A stretch of DNA of 64,000 nucleotides from Liolophura sinensis (GCF_032854445.1 NC_088296.1:24685604-24749603), one strand, 5' to 3'. Numbered from the stretch's first letter, positions 38,690 through 51,030 are shown. Notes: a model not told the origin generated them from the letters alone. Numbers and translations are program-made.

Positions 38690-38830
38690 CTACTGGTTGA
38701 CCACAGCTCTGGTAATAGTCTTATCGAGTGTTCATAGTTCAGTCAAAAGGTTACATGTACCGAGAATTCACGATTTAGAAACTCGTTTTCTCACACTCTT
38801 CACTGTTCTGATAACAGTCTCGTTGTTTAC
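38690..38830 (+). repeat. Relic of the 31-bp satellite
   Basis: gaccacagctctggtaatag, tcttatcgagtgttcatagt and tgttctgataacagtctcgt resemble successive satellite monomers with heavy substitution. It lies about 4.7 kb from the end of the nearest array. Confidence 0.5.
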
Positions 38831-39299
38831 GGTCCACGCCATCGTGTGCGGCAAGTGCATATGAAACATACTGCTTATCTCGTAACTATAATTAGCTGTG
38901 ATACGACAACATCACAAACAAACATGATTTAACATGATATTGGGCTACAAGCAACGAAATAAGGCTTAAACACATACAACAAAGTCTATACTGAGAAGTT
39001 TTTGTTCACGTGTGGTTCCTGTTCTTTGGTGTATTTCTTTCAATCTAGGTGGCCGATTGTTGTATCACTGCACAGATGTATCCGTCAGTGTATGCTGATC
39101 AACTTCAAATTCACGTTTAGTGCACGATAATCCAAGTATATTCCTCCGAAGAAAGGACGTGTGCAAATTTAGTGAAAAGGTGGATGCCTTTACGAATTCA
39201 CGAATGACCGTGAACAAAAAGTTGGACCGTTTAACTTGCAAGCTGTAACCAAGTTTCTAATTCACAGGTAACAGCTGAACCTGAGGATTCTAACTGCCT

Positions 39300-42200
39300 G
39301 TCTAGTCTTATGCATGACCAATACCCTAGAGCGAAACCACGTCTTGTGAACTCAATGGAGTCTCATGGTGTCAGCGCTGCACATCCCAACAAACGTATTA
39401 TGGCCGTCAAAGTCCTGTCTTCTAACACCAAGAGAACCTATAGGATGAACCTACAGCCGAAGTTTTACGCCGCCATGGTGTCATCGAAACATAGAGATTT
39501 TCATTACCCGCCTTGATACTGCTGCAGTGTGTGATGATATCCGTGGATACGTCAAACATCAGTTTGGCACTGACAACTTCAGACCAAATAAAACTCGTAT
39601 TCCTCATTTTGGTTAAGGGTGCATTGTCGTCTTTCAGAGTCATTACTTAACTCTAAATATTGGTATGAAGAAGTTCTTGTGCATAAATTCTACAAATCAC
39701 ATCAGCAGGATCCAGACAAAGAAAACGCTATGTATCATACGTCCGTGGATTATAGTGATGATTATGGCTCTCGCTGGTACGGTGAAGATAAGTTCGGCTA
39801 TTAACTCTGACTGTTTAACGTTACATTCATGGACTTACGTATCTCTGTATACAGCATTACCTGTGATTAGATCTCTGTGATATCAGTGGCGTGTGTTTAC
39901 TTCGAGAAATGTAGCTTCTAATCAGCAATATTAATATTCTAAACTCTAGCAATGCTGACTTCTATGGACGTGGTGTTTCCACAGTGGATGATACAACCGT
40001 TGGAAAAGTAGACCCCGTGGGGGCATTGCTATTCTGTGGAGAAAGTCGTTAATTGCTAAGATTAAATTCGAGACTGTGTTGCTGGGATTCGTGTCGAATA
40101 CATCTAATTCTAATTAATTTATTATTATTAATTATTTAATTAATTGTTTAAGTTAATTATTTGTGTTTATTTGCCGACGGAGAGTCATGATAATCTTGAC
40201 AGTTTTATCGACTGTCTCAGTAAGTTACGTGCTAGTAATAAAGATTCTGATATTCCTAATGTTCTTATTGGTGGTGACTGCAATGCGCATGCTTCACCCT
40301 TATTAGGTGATGAACTTAAATCTTTTTTGTGATTGTCGCAACTTACGTATTTCAGACTTTGAATTCTTGCCCGCCAGTTCTTACACTTATGTTAGTGACG
40401 CTCATTTAACAACCTCATGGTTAGATCATTTTGTTTCCTCTGTGAAAGTAAACAGGGCTGTTCAATCTGTTGAGGTCTTATACGACGTTGTTTCGTCTGA
40501 TCATTTCCCTGTATGTATTACTCTCAATTGTGATGCTCGATCAACGCTGAGCTACAAGTCATCATCCAACGAGTGTCGTTCCTCATTTAATTGCAATATA
40601 GTAAGCATTGGCTATCTTCAGAAGATTGTGACTGTGCTATGAATAATTTTAATGATATCTCCATTCCTTTAGAAGCTATCCTGTGTAGCGATTCTGATTG
40701 AGCGGAGCATTCTGGCTCTGTTTTTATTTATTATAATGAAATTGCGCACGCTTTGTTATTAGCTGGATCTAATTCCATTGCTAAGCCTAGAAAACACTGT
40801 GACTATTCTGTACCAGAATGGAATGACTGTGTGTCTGAGCTGTATTCTCTTTCGAGAAGTACTTTCCTTCTCTCGAAAGAGTTTGGTAGTCCACGCTGTG
40901 GTCCCATTGCTGATCAAATACGTCAGTCTAGAAGGCGTTTTAAGCATGCACTTACATCTTGCAAAAAGATGAAGTCGAGACTCGGGCTAATAAATGGCGG
41001 AGTCGTTCTGTAACTCATCATCGGGTGGGTTTTGACTTGAGATTAAGCTTACTAATCTCAAGTATTTGAGTTTGCCCAATCGTATTGATAATGTTGAGGG
41101 TAAACGTAATATTACTGACATGTGGGAGGATAAACGTTACTGTATACCTAATGATGTATCTACCATGTGTCACATGGCCGAGGCCTCAAACATTTTGTCC
41201 CAGTCAGATATGTCTAGTTTGAATCTTATTACACCCGATGCATTACGTTATATGGTGTTTCAATTTAAACCTAACTAATCCCAGGTTTCCGCCGGGCTCT
41301 GCCCGGTTTCGTCCTTTGAAATATGCCCCGGACGCTATGTATATTCACCTGCATATGTGCCTCAATGCGATAATGTTGCATGGACCTTGGTCACCTGCTT
41401 TGATGCAATCACATCGTTATCATACATTGATGGGAACAAATTTGGGGACATTGCGCCTTCAGATAACTAGCGCCCGATCGCTGTTGTCTCTGGTATCTCT
41501 AAAGTACTAGAATGTTATATCCTACGACTATGTGAAATGCATCTGAAATAGCTCTGATTATTAATTTGGATTTAAAAATGGCCGTTCCACAGGTCAGTGT
41601 GTTTATGTATTGAGGGAAATTCATAGCAACCCAGTTTGTATATGTTTTTTAGACGCCAGCAAGGCACTCGACAGGGTCAACCATTAGGATCGTTCATGTC
41701 ATCATTTTTCTCAGCATGTAATGGTGTCAGGCAGGCAGGGATGTTATCTTTTTATTTGCTGTAAACATGCATGACCTTAACATAAATGTCTCAGATGCTG
41801 GTGTTGGTTGAAATAATGTAGGCCGTTTTATTAATCACTTGCTATGTGCAGACGGCCTATTCCTAGTGTGTCCTTTGGCTAACTTTTCTGCAAATACTCC
41901 TTGGTCGCTGTTATTCGTACGCAGAGCATCACGATATAATTTACAGTACTAAAAGAGTCAGTGTATGATTGTCACCCGGCCCGGTTACGTTTGTAAACCA
42001 CCTTGTGTTTAAGTTATGTGGCATCACTTTAGATTATGTGCACTCCTACACATTCTAGGGTCATATTCTCAACAGTGAGTTTACCGACGATTGTGATATT
42101 GAATCCCAGAGAAAAAAATTGTGTATTCCGGCCAACATATCTCTGCGAAAATTTTCTGTGTGTTCCACCTGTGTGAAAAGGTTCTTTTTAAGACGTGCGG

Positions 42201-42300
42201 CTGTCATGTCCACTGTTGTCACTTATGGTCTGTGTACTGTGAACCCATGTTCCATAAGCTACGAAGCATGTTAACAATACTTTCAGATGGTTTTTTCACT
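39300..42300 (+). mobile_element. Degenerate non-LTR retrotransposon (LINE, CR1/L2-like)
   Basis: Frameshifted fragments occur in the expected order. 39,310-39,720 looks like an ORF1 C-terminal part (KYWYEEVLVHKFYKSH). 39,990-40,560 is an endonuclease of the APE type, with VLIGGDCNA, SWLDHFVSSVK and SSDHFPVCITL. 41,066-41,920 carries reverse transcriptase parts, including a catalytic box decayed to LLCADGLFLV where YADD or FADD is expected (41,845-41,856). 42,010-42,290 is the region after the palm (SEFTDDCDIESQRKK, LRKFSVCSTCVK). Many stops and frameshifts make it inactive. The exact clade would need a tree. A 30-bp word similar to the SINE family-1 central block sits at 41,287-41,315. Confidence 0.85.
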
Positions 42301-42313
42301 ACAGAATAGCTGC

Positions 42314-42315
<2 letters not shown>

Positions 42316-42395
<80 letters not shown>
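42316..42395. repeat. (AT)n microsatellite
   Basis: About 80 bp of uninterrupted AT directly after the end of the LINE remnant. It may mark the element's 3' simple-repeat tail or an independent expansion. Confidence 0.95.
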
Positions 42396-42397
<2 letters not shown>

Positions 42398-43034
42398 AAA
42401 AAAGAAAAGATTCCCTGTTTTACAAAAAGAATTTTCTCCGTAAAAATGATATTTTCTATGTAAACCGATTGACTAAATTTTCTGATAAACAGATTGTTAA
42501 GCCGCCTTACAAGCAAGTATGTACAGAAAACAGCCAGAATAATACGTGCACCGGCTTTATTCTCAAATGCATTGGGTTTTATTTTGTAACATGTTTCAAC
42601 TGTTTCGTCTACGAACCACTTCTAATACATAACCAGACAAAATTCTTGACAGATAGTATCCAAATAAGCACTGCCCTAGGCAGGTGAATCTGAACAATTC
42701 GTAGAGTGTTGTCACTTCTTGGCTGTAAAGTTGACATCTTGCCAGTAATTGCTGAAATCCATAGGAAGAAAGGTCTGTATCTTTAAATTACCGAGCTGCG
42801 ACTCCAGTCGAAACAGACATGCGTTCACCTGCCGTCAACCGAAATCAACGATCGCCTAAATTAATTTCCAAAGAAGCGTTTAACACAAACTACACCAGTC
42901 TGTTCTCGAATAAGCTCTTACATGACTGACTTTCACACACAGGAATTTTCAGTAGATTACCGTGTTCTCAAGTAAGTTTCAGATTACATATAATTACAGT
43001 CTGTAGCTATTTGGGGCTTTCTTATATTGAGGTT
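42396..43034. other. Non-coding stretch
   Basis: Nothing recognised apart from a small plus-strand frame without similarity. Confidence 0.4.
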
Positions 43035-43303
43035 GGGGCCTCCGTGGCTCAGTTGGTTAGCGCGCTAGCGCAACATAATAACCCAGGAACCTGTCACCAA
43101 TGCGGTCTCTGTGAGTTCAAGTACAGCTCATGCTGGCCTCCTCTCCGGGCGTAAAAGGGAAGGTTTGCAGCAACCTGCGGATGGTCGCGGGTTTCGTTGG
43201 GGCTTTGTCCGGTTTCTTCCCACCAAAATGCTGGCTGCCGTCGTATAAGTTAAATATGATTGAGTACTGTATAAAACACCAATCAAAAAAAAAATAAATA
43301 CAT
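43035..43303 (+). mobile_element. SINE family 1, full length, diverged
   Basis: ggggcctccgtggctcagtt head, gtgagttcaagtacagctca B-box region, aacctgcggatggtcgcggg central block, ending caccaatc with an A run. I could not find a clear target duplication. Confidence 0.88.
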
Positions 43304-44264
43304 ACTTTGGACGTTGTGCAGAGTTATACAGCGTGAAGTAATTTATTGAAACTCGAGCCTGACAAAATATTTTGGCAAACATTTAAACTAATTATATGAA
43401 GTTGACGATTCGAGCGTATGAAATTTATTGGCCTGCCATACCATTAGAATTTAATACCTGGTAGTAACAAACCTGGAACAATTTTAGCAGATTTATACAT
43501 TTGCTTTGAACGACGTTTCCAAAACGAACAACGTCATTCTATGGACAGCTAACTGATTTGCGTATTTTATTCATTTCTATTGTACAACTTACCCGTGTGT
43601 CCACGTTAGTTTTAACAATCAATCTCAGACTATACCTTTACCGTTTATAGTGGTATTCAACTTCTCACTTACACGACTAACTACTATAGTTTTGAACACC
43701 GTATTGGTTTTGAACACCCCCGTGCAATGTTTTTGACCCTCTTACTGCTGTGGTTTTGAACATTTTACTCAAAAAGTATTTATCTCCTCCCTACAATTTG
43801 GGAAACACTACCCTGCCATGGTTTTTGAACACGTCATTGTGTCTATGCCTTTCGAACTATCGATCTTCAGCCTAAACAGAAATATACATGTACCAGACGT
43901 CAACCGAAATGGACGTCTTGGACCAATAATCCCAAGAAAGTACATATAATGAAAGAAATTAGGACGGTTCCACGAGAAGATAAGCCGTCGACAGCATTAG
44001 TGATGATATAAAGACTCAAAGAAGTTCTCTAGGTAATTGGATTAATTGAGTGTTTGGCCTGTGTACATGTATCATTCTAGTGCATAAGTTCTCTGTAATC
44101 AAAACATATGCCTTAGTTGCACTTTCATTACAACTGTTTATGTATCCGAATTGGTGATATAATTCAATATGCCCCGGTTAACCATCTGCAGGTATACATC
44201 GCACTTTGTTTTACGTAACCTAGATTTTATCTTCTCAATGTCAAGTACATGTGATAGATAGTAA
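43304..44264. other. Non-coding stretch with a degenerate short repeat
   Basis: At 43,690-43,860 variants of tggttttgaacac recur several times (ttttgaacaccgtattggtt, tggttttgaacattttactc), a weak irregular repeat. No gene recognised. Confidence 0.4.
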
Positions 44265-44602
44265 TATATCTACTGTGAGTGAGTGAGTGAGTGCTTGGGG
44301 TTTAACGTCGTTCTCAACAATTTTTCAGTCATATGACGACGAAGGAATCATTAGGGTGCATGTACGTGTAATGTGCCTCCTTGTTGCAGGACGGATTTCC
44401 ACCGCTCTTTAATTTAGTGCTGCTTCACTGAGACGACTTACCGAAGGTAAGTAAGACGCCCCGCCCGAGCCATTATACTGATACGGGTCAACCAGTCGTT
44501 GCACTATCCCCTTCATGCTGAACGCCAAGCGAGGAAGATACAACTTCCTCTTTTAAAGTCTTAGGTGTGACTCGATCAAGGATTGATCCTATATCTACTG
44601 TG
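44265..44602 (-). mobile_element. SINE family 2, full length, with 13-bp target duplication
   Basis: The body is 44,278-44,589 (312 bp), reverse oriented: agtgagtgagtgcttggggt at one end and ctcgatcaaggattgatcct at the other. tatatctactgtg flanks both sides (44,265-44,277 and 44,590-44,602). Confidence 0.85.
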
Positions 44603-45970
44603 TAAACAACAGCGAAACCGCTATCTATGAAATCGTGACCAGTGGGACAAACATTTAGAGACTCTCCTGGACAGATTATCCATCTGGAAAACTGAATACG
44701 AATTAGGAAATAAACATTTTTTAGAAATTTCTAATTTTATATCAGAGTGTTGGAAAATAAAAGCCCAAATTTTTGTACCAAGAAGTTCCACTTTCGTAGA
44801 AATTTGAAAAAAAAATGGAAGAAAGCACAATAGAATGAAAGTAAATGTAGGAGATAAATGTATAAGATCGGTTGTAAATCTAATGGTTGGCAAGTTATCA
44901 ACTGGGTGGTACTTCCATCACAACAATCTTTGGATTGTTTTTGAAAATCTGACATGTCTCCTTAACTTGAATGGATATAACTGGGTACATGTATAAATGT
45001 TTACCCAATCGGCGGAATACTCAGTATTTCTGAAGAAGTTCCACATCACGGATTAACCAATGGCACAAAGTGACCAAGTAAAGTTGTCCTTTTACACGTG
45101 TCTACCTCAAGGAATCCCGGTTTACACACACGATTAACATTCCTACAGCTACCCACTCATTATTCTTATTATAAATTCAGCCACATTTGTTCCGTGAATT
45201 GTCTTTGTTTTCTCCGGATCATCGCGTCTGTTAGTTCTCGCCATAGATTCAGTCACGGGATATAGAATACGTGCCACCTCGTCCTGACGTGACGTTAAAC
45301 GAGGTCATAAAAACAAGTCTTTTGAGAATAAAACTAGAACAGCGACGACAGTGTAATATTCCACAGGTAACCTGATTTATCCTTGAGGGGTCTTGTAGTG
45401 CTATGGGGTAATTTGTGGCCCAGCCCGTTTCGTCATTGTCACTCCGCTGTGCCCTTTTGCTTTTTTGCCAAATCTACACCTATATCAATTGGTTAATTAA
45501 TTAGCCTAATATATGTAACACATTAAACTGCCGTATCTCTGAACCTGCCGAAAGAAAGTCCATACAGCTGCAGGGCTGATGGGCGTTGTAATTGTACTGC
45601 TATATCTCTGACTGATAATTCCTCGAAAAACTGAAGGTCGATCTTGATTGGATGTTTGTCATTTATCGGAATAACAACTGCTTGTATTTTAACATGTATT
45701 AGCACAGTTACAATGTCCAAAGTAACACTCAAGTGACCAAAATTACAAATTAGGCAAATACCATGGTTTCCTTGACTCAGGATCTTAAAAATGTGACATT
45801 TTATCATTTACGTCAGCCATCTTGAATTTTGGTGTTTACACGAATGTTTTACACACAGTGGAAGGCACCTCAGCTATCATAATATAACAGGCGCCAATAG
45901 GGCCTTGCGCCAAATATGGAGCTTTTATGGAGAATGACACTCAAGATAACGGTACAATTCAGCGGAGAAA
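44603..45970. other. Non-coding stretch downstream of the minus-strand exon
   Basis: No protein family recognised. The part next to 45,970 could be the 3' UTR of the exon at 45,971-46,178. I see no canonical AATAAA on the minus strand close to the stop. Confidence 0.35.
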
Positions 45971-46178
45971 CTAAGCATAGTACACATGTATGAATTCATC
46001 CCTCATCTTAATGCGTGAGAGCCTGCTCTTTTCCAACAACTCTCCGGTAATCATTTCTCTTCCTTTGTACAGGATGTCCAGCTCAGTTAATCTGTACATG
46101 GTGTTGTACAGCAGTTTATAAAACAGTTTTTGCTTGCCATCTTCGTGAACAAAATAGACCACTTCATATGGTGTCGTC
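45971..46178 (-). CDS. Terminal exon of an unidentified gene
   Basis: On the minus strand, acceptor tttgtgtcacccag precedes GACGACACC. The frame stays open for 68 codons to TAG. The protein is strongly coding-like and charged: TTPYEVVYFVHEDGKQK, then LFYKLLYNTMYRLTELD, then GELLEKSRLSRIKMRDEF, ending IHVYYA. The exon starts with one base that completes a split codon. I do not recognise the family, and no upstream exon was found at 46.2-48.6 kb on this strand, so it may follow a long intron or be an orphan fragment. It is divergent to the pseudogene at 47.7 kb. Confidence 0.5.
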
Positions 46179-46189
46179 CTGGGTGACAC

Positions 46190-46690
46190 AAAGTATAAAT
46201 TATGTCATATAAGTAATATCAAATTCTATCTCAAGAGAGCTATGACATCTTTGTTGCACGGGACTATATCCACCACACATCGTGTGAGCTCTATCCTACG
46301 CCTAGTTCAGATAATATGTCTTTACATTTTCTCAATAGCGTGAAGTTCCCATTTGCATACCTCTAATGTTAAAGGTCAGGGTTGGCTGTTTCCAACCCAG
46401 CTAACCCATGCACCGGATTTATGCTTGAATGCTCTGGGATTTATTCTTGCAGATTTGAACTCTTTAATCTACGAACCTCTACTGATAAAAAATGCTATGT
46501 AGACATATATCTCTCAAGAAAACACCAAAAATATAATCCTATAATTCAAAAACAGAAATTTTTTTTTTAAAATTGCAATTTTCTGGGTTCGAAAACATGT
46601 AAAAATAACCTGTGTGCTGGGGAATGGCTAATTGGTCCTTCAAGTATAAACATAGATGCAGAATATGTTGGTTTGAACACCTTAATAATA
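46190..46690. other. Non-coding stretch
   Basis: No gene recognised. Confidence 0.35.
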
Positions 46691-46696
46691 CTTATT

Positions 46697-46966
46697 TATT
46701 TGATTGGTGTTTTACACCGTACTCAAGAATATTTTACTTATACGACGGCGGCCAGCATTATGGTGGATGGAAACCGGGCAGACCCCGGGGAAAACCCACG
46801 ACCATCCGCAGGTTGATGACACACCTTCCCACATACGGCCGGAGAGGAAGGCAGCATGAGCTGGACTTGAACTCACATCGACCGCATTCGTGAGAGACTC
46901 CTTGGTCACTACGCTGAGCTAGCGCGCTAACCAACTGAGCCACGGAGCCCCCCCCCCCCCCCCCGC
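46697..46966 (-). mobile_element. SINE family 1, full length, antisense
   Basis: It starts gattggtgttttacaccgta, runs through the reversed central block (ggaaaacccacgaccatccg) and ends at the tRNA-like head, reversed (ccaactgagccacggagccc). An 18-bp C run (46,947-46,964) extends the 5' G run of the element. Possible imperfect target duplication around aataata. Confidence 0.88.
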
Positions 46967-47696
46967 CCTAAATAATAAAACTGGAACAAAGGCCCGATAA
47001 ATATTCCAGTTACTTCATATTGTTCTCCGTAAGCTTTTGTTTTTTTTTTTTTTTTAGTTACCTATCGCTCTGCCCTTTCTCTGTTATTGCTTTTTCTCTT
47101 AAAATAGCTTTCTTTTCTTTTGGTGTTTTATTTTATGTAAAGCCTGGAATATTTTTTAGTATAAAGCTTTGAATTTAGCGTTTTAAAAGCCATAGTTGCA
47201 ACTCAGGCGGCATCAATTTTTTTTTCTTTCTGTCCAAATGCCGTGAAATTTCACAGTACAAGGAAGCAGCGTACTAATTTCTTACTCGATGGAGTGGATG
47301 AACTTTGCGACCTAGCTAGCCACGACATGGTTAGTACATTAAAGTAGCCAATTTGTTGGTAAGTACCAATTACTACTTACTTTTTTTCTTTCAAACTGTA
47401 TCGCTTTAGTGGTTAAAGAAAGGACCTTCAGCCTCAGATTTCAACATGTTCAAGGCCTCTGTCTACGAATGGGTCCTGATTTGGCCACATCTGCTCTTTT
47501 GTTGCCATATTTTAAATGGTAATAGTACGTAGCCTGAAATGCTATTGAGGCTTATTATAAATGGACCCGGATTAAAGGGAGATAAGCGTGTGATCCGTAT
47601 GCTCTGTTGATTTCAGCGCGTCCTACAACACTTAGTTTCCCCTCAGTCTCTCTAGCTTTTCAAACTAAGCGTACAATTCACCCAAACATAAATTTG

Positions 47697-47859
47697 ATGG
47701 CAGAAGAGGGGTCAGACTGTGATACGAGCCCCGGGGACGATGGCGACTCGTCTATCAGTAGCGTTGACACAGATCCCTTAGATGAAAATGACGATCTAGA
47801 AATACTGGACGTCATTACACCTGACGCTTTTGGAATGGCCCCCGAGCGTGAATGGGAAA
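47697..47859 (+). pseudogene. BNIP2-like exon 1: acidic N-terminus
   Basis: ATG at 47,697 opens MAEEGSDCDTSPGDDGDS, then an acidic stretch (DTDPLDENDDLEILDVITPD) ending EREWE. Donor GAAA|gtaggt at 47,860 is strong and leaves one base. The family has an EWEDDTP-like join here, which fits exon 2. The frame is also open upstream to 47,607 after a ttgatttcag acceptor at 47,616, so translation could start earlier or this may not be the first exon. The open frame past 47,859 to 48,098 is probably intronic read-through. Confidence 0.6.
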
Positions 47860-49095
47860 GTAGGTTTCTGTTTGAGCAGCGACTATCTGGTCAAGAACTT
47901 ATCCAGTGTCTGTCTTCAAAATGTTTAGTAACTATGAAAATGAAAGCTGTAGAAACCTCCACAATAAAAGCTAGTCCACTTTTATACACTAGACAACAAA
48001 ATATTTCGCCTTATCAACCTCTCGACAGTTTACCTTGTGAGATTATCAGCGTGCATATAAAACTTAGTCAGAATCCTAATAAAACTTTATGCCGGTAATT
48101 GTTGTAGAGGAGATGGATGCTTACAGGTAATTATGTATACATGTACAAGTACACATCAAAACCCTGTTAGTGGTGTAACAGTATACATGTAACTACAATG
48201 TATATGTTAAAACAATGATGTGAAATTTATTCCTTTGCATTAAAACCAATGCCTAAAGTTTAAAGACAGCTAATTATAGTTATAACTTTAATGACTTGAA
48301 GTACCTGTATTTCTCAGGACAAAACTACATGTACTACGCTGAACAAAAATGGCTTTTTCTGGCTCTTTTTGTAAAAAATTAACAGCTGAAGGTGGATGAC
48401 TTTTTTTTGATCACCACACAGGGAAATCACCACACACAGGAAATCCGTTATGATGCTCACTTTGATTCTTGTTGCTAAAGTGTCACAGTGTTCATGTGAT
48501 TGGAAGACAGACTCTGGGTATGTTTCTAGTCCGACAGACTTGCCTTGCACCCTTGCCCTACTCCCTCTGATAAAAGCCTGAATTGTCAAAACTTGCGCTA
48601 ATCTAAAACATACCTTTCTACCAAAACCTTGCTGACATGTTTCTTACCTGACAATTAAACCTAACACCCACAGCCTTTCTCAACCAAACAAGGTAGATGG
48701 CTTGCTGTTCATGGCCGGATTTCCAGTTACTCGTCATTCTTGCTGAACGCTGTTTCAAATCACTAACATGTGATGCGAAGAAAGTCAGAGTCAAGATATG
48801 ATAAAATCTTGCACGAGATCTCTACCAATATATGGTTAGGTCCCCATGTAACATGTGCAAATGGAATGAACGTAATAGAGCCTTCCTGTTTATACTCGTA
48901 AAAACATAATAATAATATATTTAGTTAGCAATTTGGTTGATTGGTTTGATTGAAACATCTCCATGCAAAATCCTGCTGGCACTGTACACTTGCCAACCCA
49001 CTCAAATGTCTTCACTCATCCAGTTTACTGTAACTTACAGGCGAGACTATTATCCATGGGCCAGACATGATACTGGTACTTCCTGAGGTGGGCAA
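47860..49095. other. Intron 1, left part
   Basis: No second gene recognised. It contains a 36-codon continuation of the exon 1 frame and then AT-rich sequence. Confidence 0.45.
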
Positions 49096-49183
49096 ACCTG
49101 ATTGGTACTAACATGTTTATGGGTCAGTAGAAGTAAATTAAGACATAATAACCCTTTCTGCAATGGTAGCTTCATCACACATT

Positions 49184-49467
49184 TTGATAAAATTTTTTTT
49201 TTTTTTGATTGGTGTTTTACGCCGTACTGAAAAATATTTGATTTATACGACTGCGGCCAGCATTATGGTGGGTGGAAAACGGGCAGAGCTCGGGGGAAAC
49301 CCACAACCATCCGCAGGTTGCCGGCAGACCTTCCCACGTACGGCCGGAGAGGAAGGCAGCATGGGCTGGTCTTTAACTCACAGCGACCGAATTGGTGCGA
49401 GGCTTATGGGTCATTACGCTGCGCTAGCGCGCTAACCGACTGAGCCACGGAGGCCCCTTGATAAAAT
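49184..49467 (-). mobile_element. SINE family 1, full length, antisense, with 10-bp target duplication
   Basis: The body is 49,194-49,457, from a T run and gattggtgttttacgccgta to actgagccacggaggcccc. ttgataaaat flanks both sides (49,184-49,193 and 49,458-49,467). It interrupts the inverted ankyrin-unit copy, so it is younger than that copy. Confidence 0.92.
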
Positions 49468-49740
49468 AAAAAATATCACCTAATAAAGCGTTGTGCAAAT
49501 TACAAAATGCAAAAGAAACGTCAATATATCATAGCCTTTCAGTTCATAATATAATAAGACCAATTTAATATGGTGGTTGGATTGTTTATGAAGCAAAGAA
49601 AATTTAGCAGTCCACGTTTTGTCTATATTTAATACACGTTATTAGTTTAATATTCAAGTGCGTGGCTGTACGTTTACATGTAATATTTGCATTGTTTTTA
49701 GCTGGTTTGATAACAGTTTATATGCCCAGCTCTGTACTTC

Positions 49741-49809
49741 TTATATTTTCGCCCATTCTTACAGTGGGGTTAAGTCTTATATTTTCGCCCATTCTTACAG
49801 TGGGGTTAA
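49741..49809 (+). repeat. 36-bp tandem duplication
   Basis: ttatattttcgcccattctt starts at 49,741 and 49,777; the two copies look identical. Confidence 0.9.
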
Positions 49810-51030
49810 GGTAGATTTTTGGAACCTGAAAAATGCATAGTGCTGAACTACTACATCAAATCGCAGAGACATAGTTGTATAGAGCCATAAATTCACTAAC
49901 TGAATGGACCCTTAAAAACACATTTATACAATCAATAGTTTAATTGAAAGAGCTACACCTAAAGTTAAATAAAATACCTATAATTTTCTGTCAGCAGGGC
50001 TTGTTGTTTGAGTATTTAATAGTTAAACATCGAAGGCTCAGAAGTCTCCGTTACGCCGCCATTTGAACAGATTACATACGTCATCGTGCTTAGCTTTGCC
50101 CAGTAGCTCTTCAGAACATGGCACTCCGACACCGTTTGGCAGACAACAGCCACGCATGTAGGTATGATGTGGCCATCTAGAACAACTCAAGCTCTCCCTT
50201 TTTAGAGTCGGCTTTCACAGACCTTAAAATCCACGATTATCACGATATACATTCGTATTTAGCTGAGACGAGAAAAGCACGTTAATCATGGCGTTTGGTA
50301 GGACAAACCAAAAACAAGGCCGGGCTATCAGTGTGCCTCGAATCGGTGGATTTTGTAGAAAATACCGATGTTTTTTTCTCTTACAACAACTTTAAAAAGT
50401 CTTAAAAAAAATTTACACAGTTTGTATAGCTCTTTCATTCAAGTTATTGTTTGTATAAATGCGTTCTTTTGTTTTAAGCAACGTATTTCTTAATGGATAT
50501 GTCATTCATTAATGAAGGCACTACTGTGCAAAATTAGCATCCTTCATTATTATGATGATGACTCTGAATCCTAGATATCGCGAGAAGATTAGCTTTGTGG
50601 AACAGTCTACGCTGAGCGGTGGACATCATGCAACAGGAATTGGCAAAAAAATGTAACATGACTGCTAGTTCCGTAACATTTGCAACATGAGAAAAGACTT
50701 GACTGTAGTATCCTTTTCACCATGCCAAAAGACTTGACTTTACTATTCTGGGTGCTTGTGAACTATAACTTGTGGAAGACTTTCGAGGGATACGCAAACT
50801 ATCCAGGGCGTTTCATCCAAACCATTTCTGAGAGATCGCAACATATTCGCTCTTTAAAGATGAGATTGTGTGCTCACACCAGCCTAGCAGTAAAGCAGAC
50901 AAGAAGTCTCAAGGATTATCATGCAGATGTAGTTGTTCTCTAATGGACAAAATCAAACGAGCCTCCTATCACTTTGCCGAGCTTGGTGAAGATGGCAACA
51001 TAGTTTGAAGAGCAATCCAAAAACTAGACC

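Larger units (their letters stand above)
49096..51030 (-). repeat. Diverged, inverted copy of the ankyrin-array unit
   Basis: The reverse complement is collinear with unit positions about 1,650 down to 1 and then the preceding module end. Examples: aagacataataaccctttct mirrors agaaaggctgtcacgtctta; ataataagaccaatttaata mirrors taaattggtcttattaaagt; agcagtccacgttttgtcta mirrors the gtggactgctgt region; gcctcctatcactttgccga mirrors the unit start. The middle (about 49,830-50,480) aligns poorly. No ankyrin exon was found at the expected place on its left side. The 88-codon frame at 50,680-50,943 is only the mirror of unit sequence. Confidence 0.7.

Noticed and set aside
47860-48098. Extension of BNIP2-like exon 1 to the TAA at 48,098
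   Set aside because: A strong gtaggt donor at 47,860 gives the correct phase for the next exon, and the remaining residues show no family similarity.
50680-50943. 88-codon plus-strand frame
   Set aside because: It is the mirror image of non-coding ankyrin-unit sequence (unit positions about 60-330) in the inverted copy.
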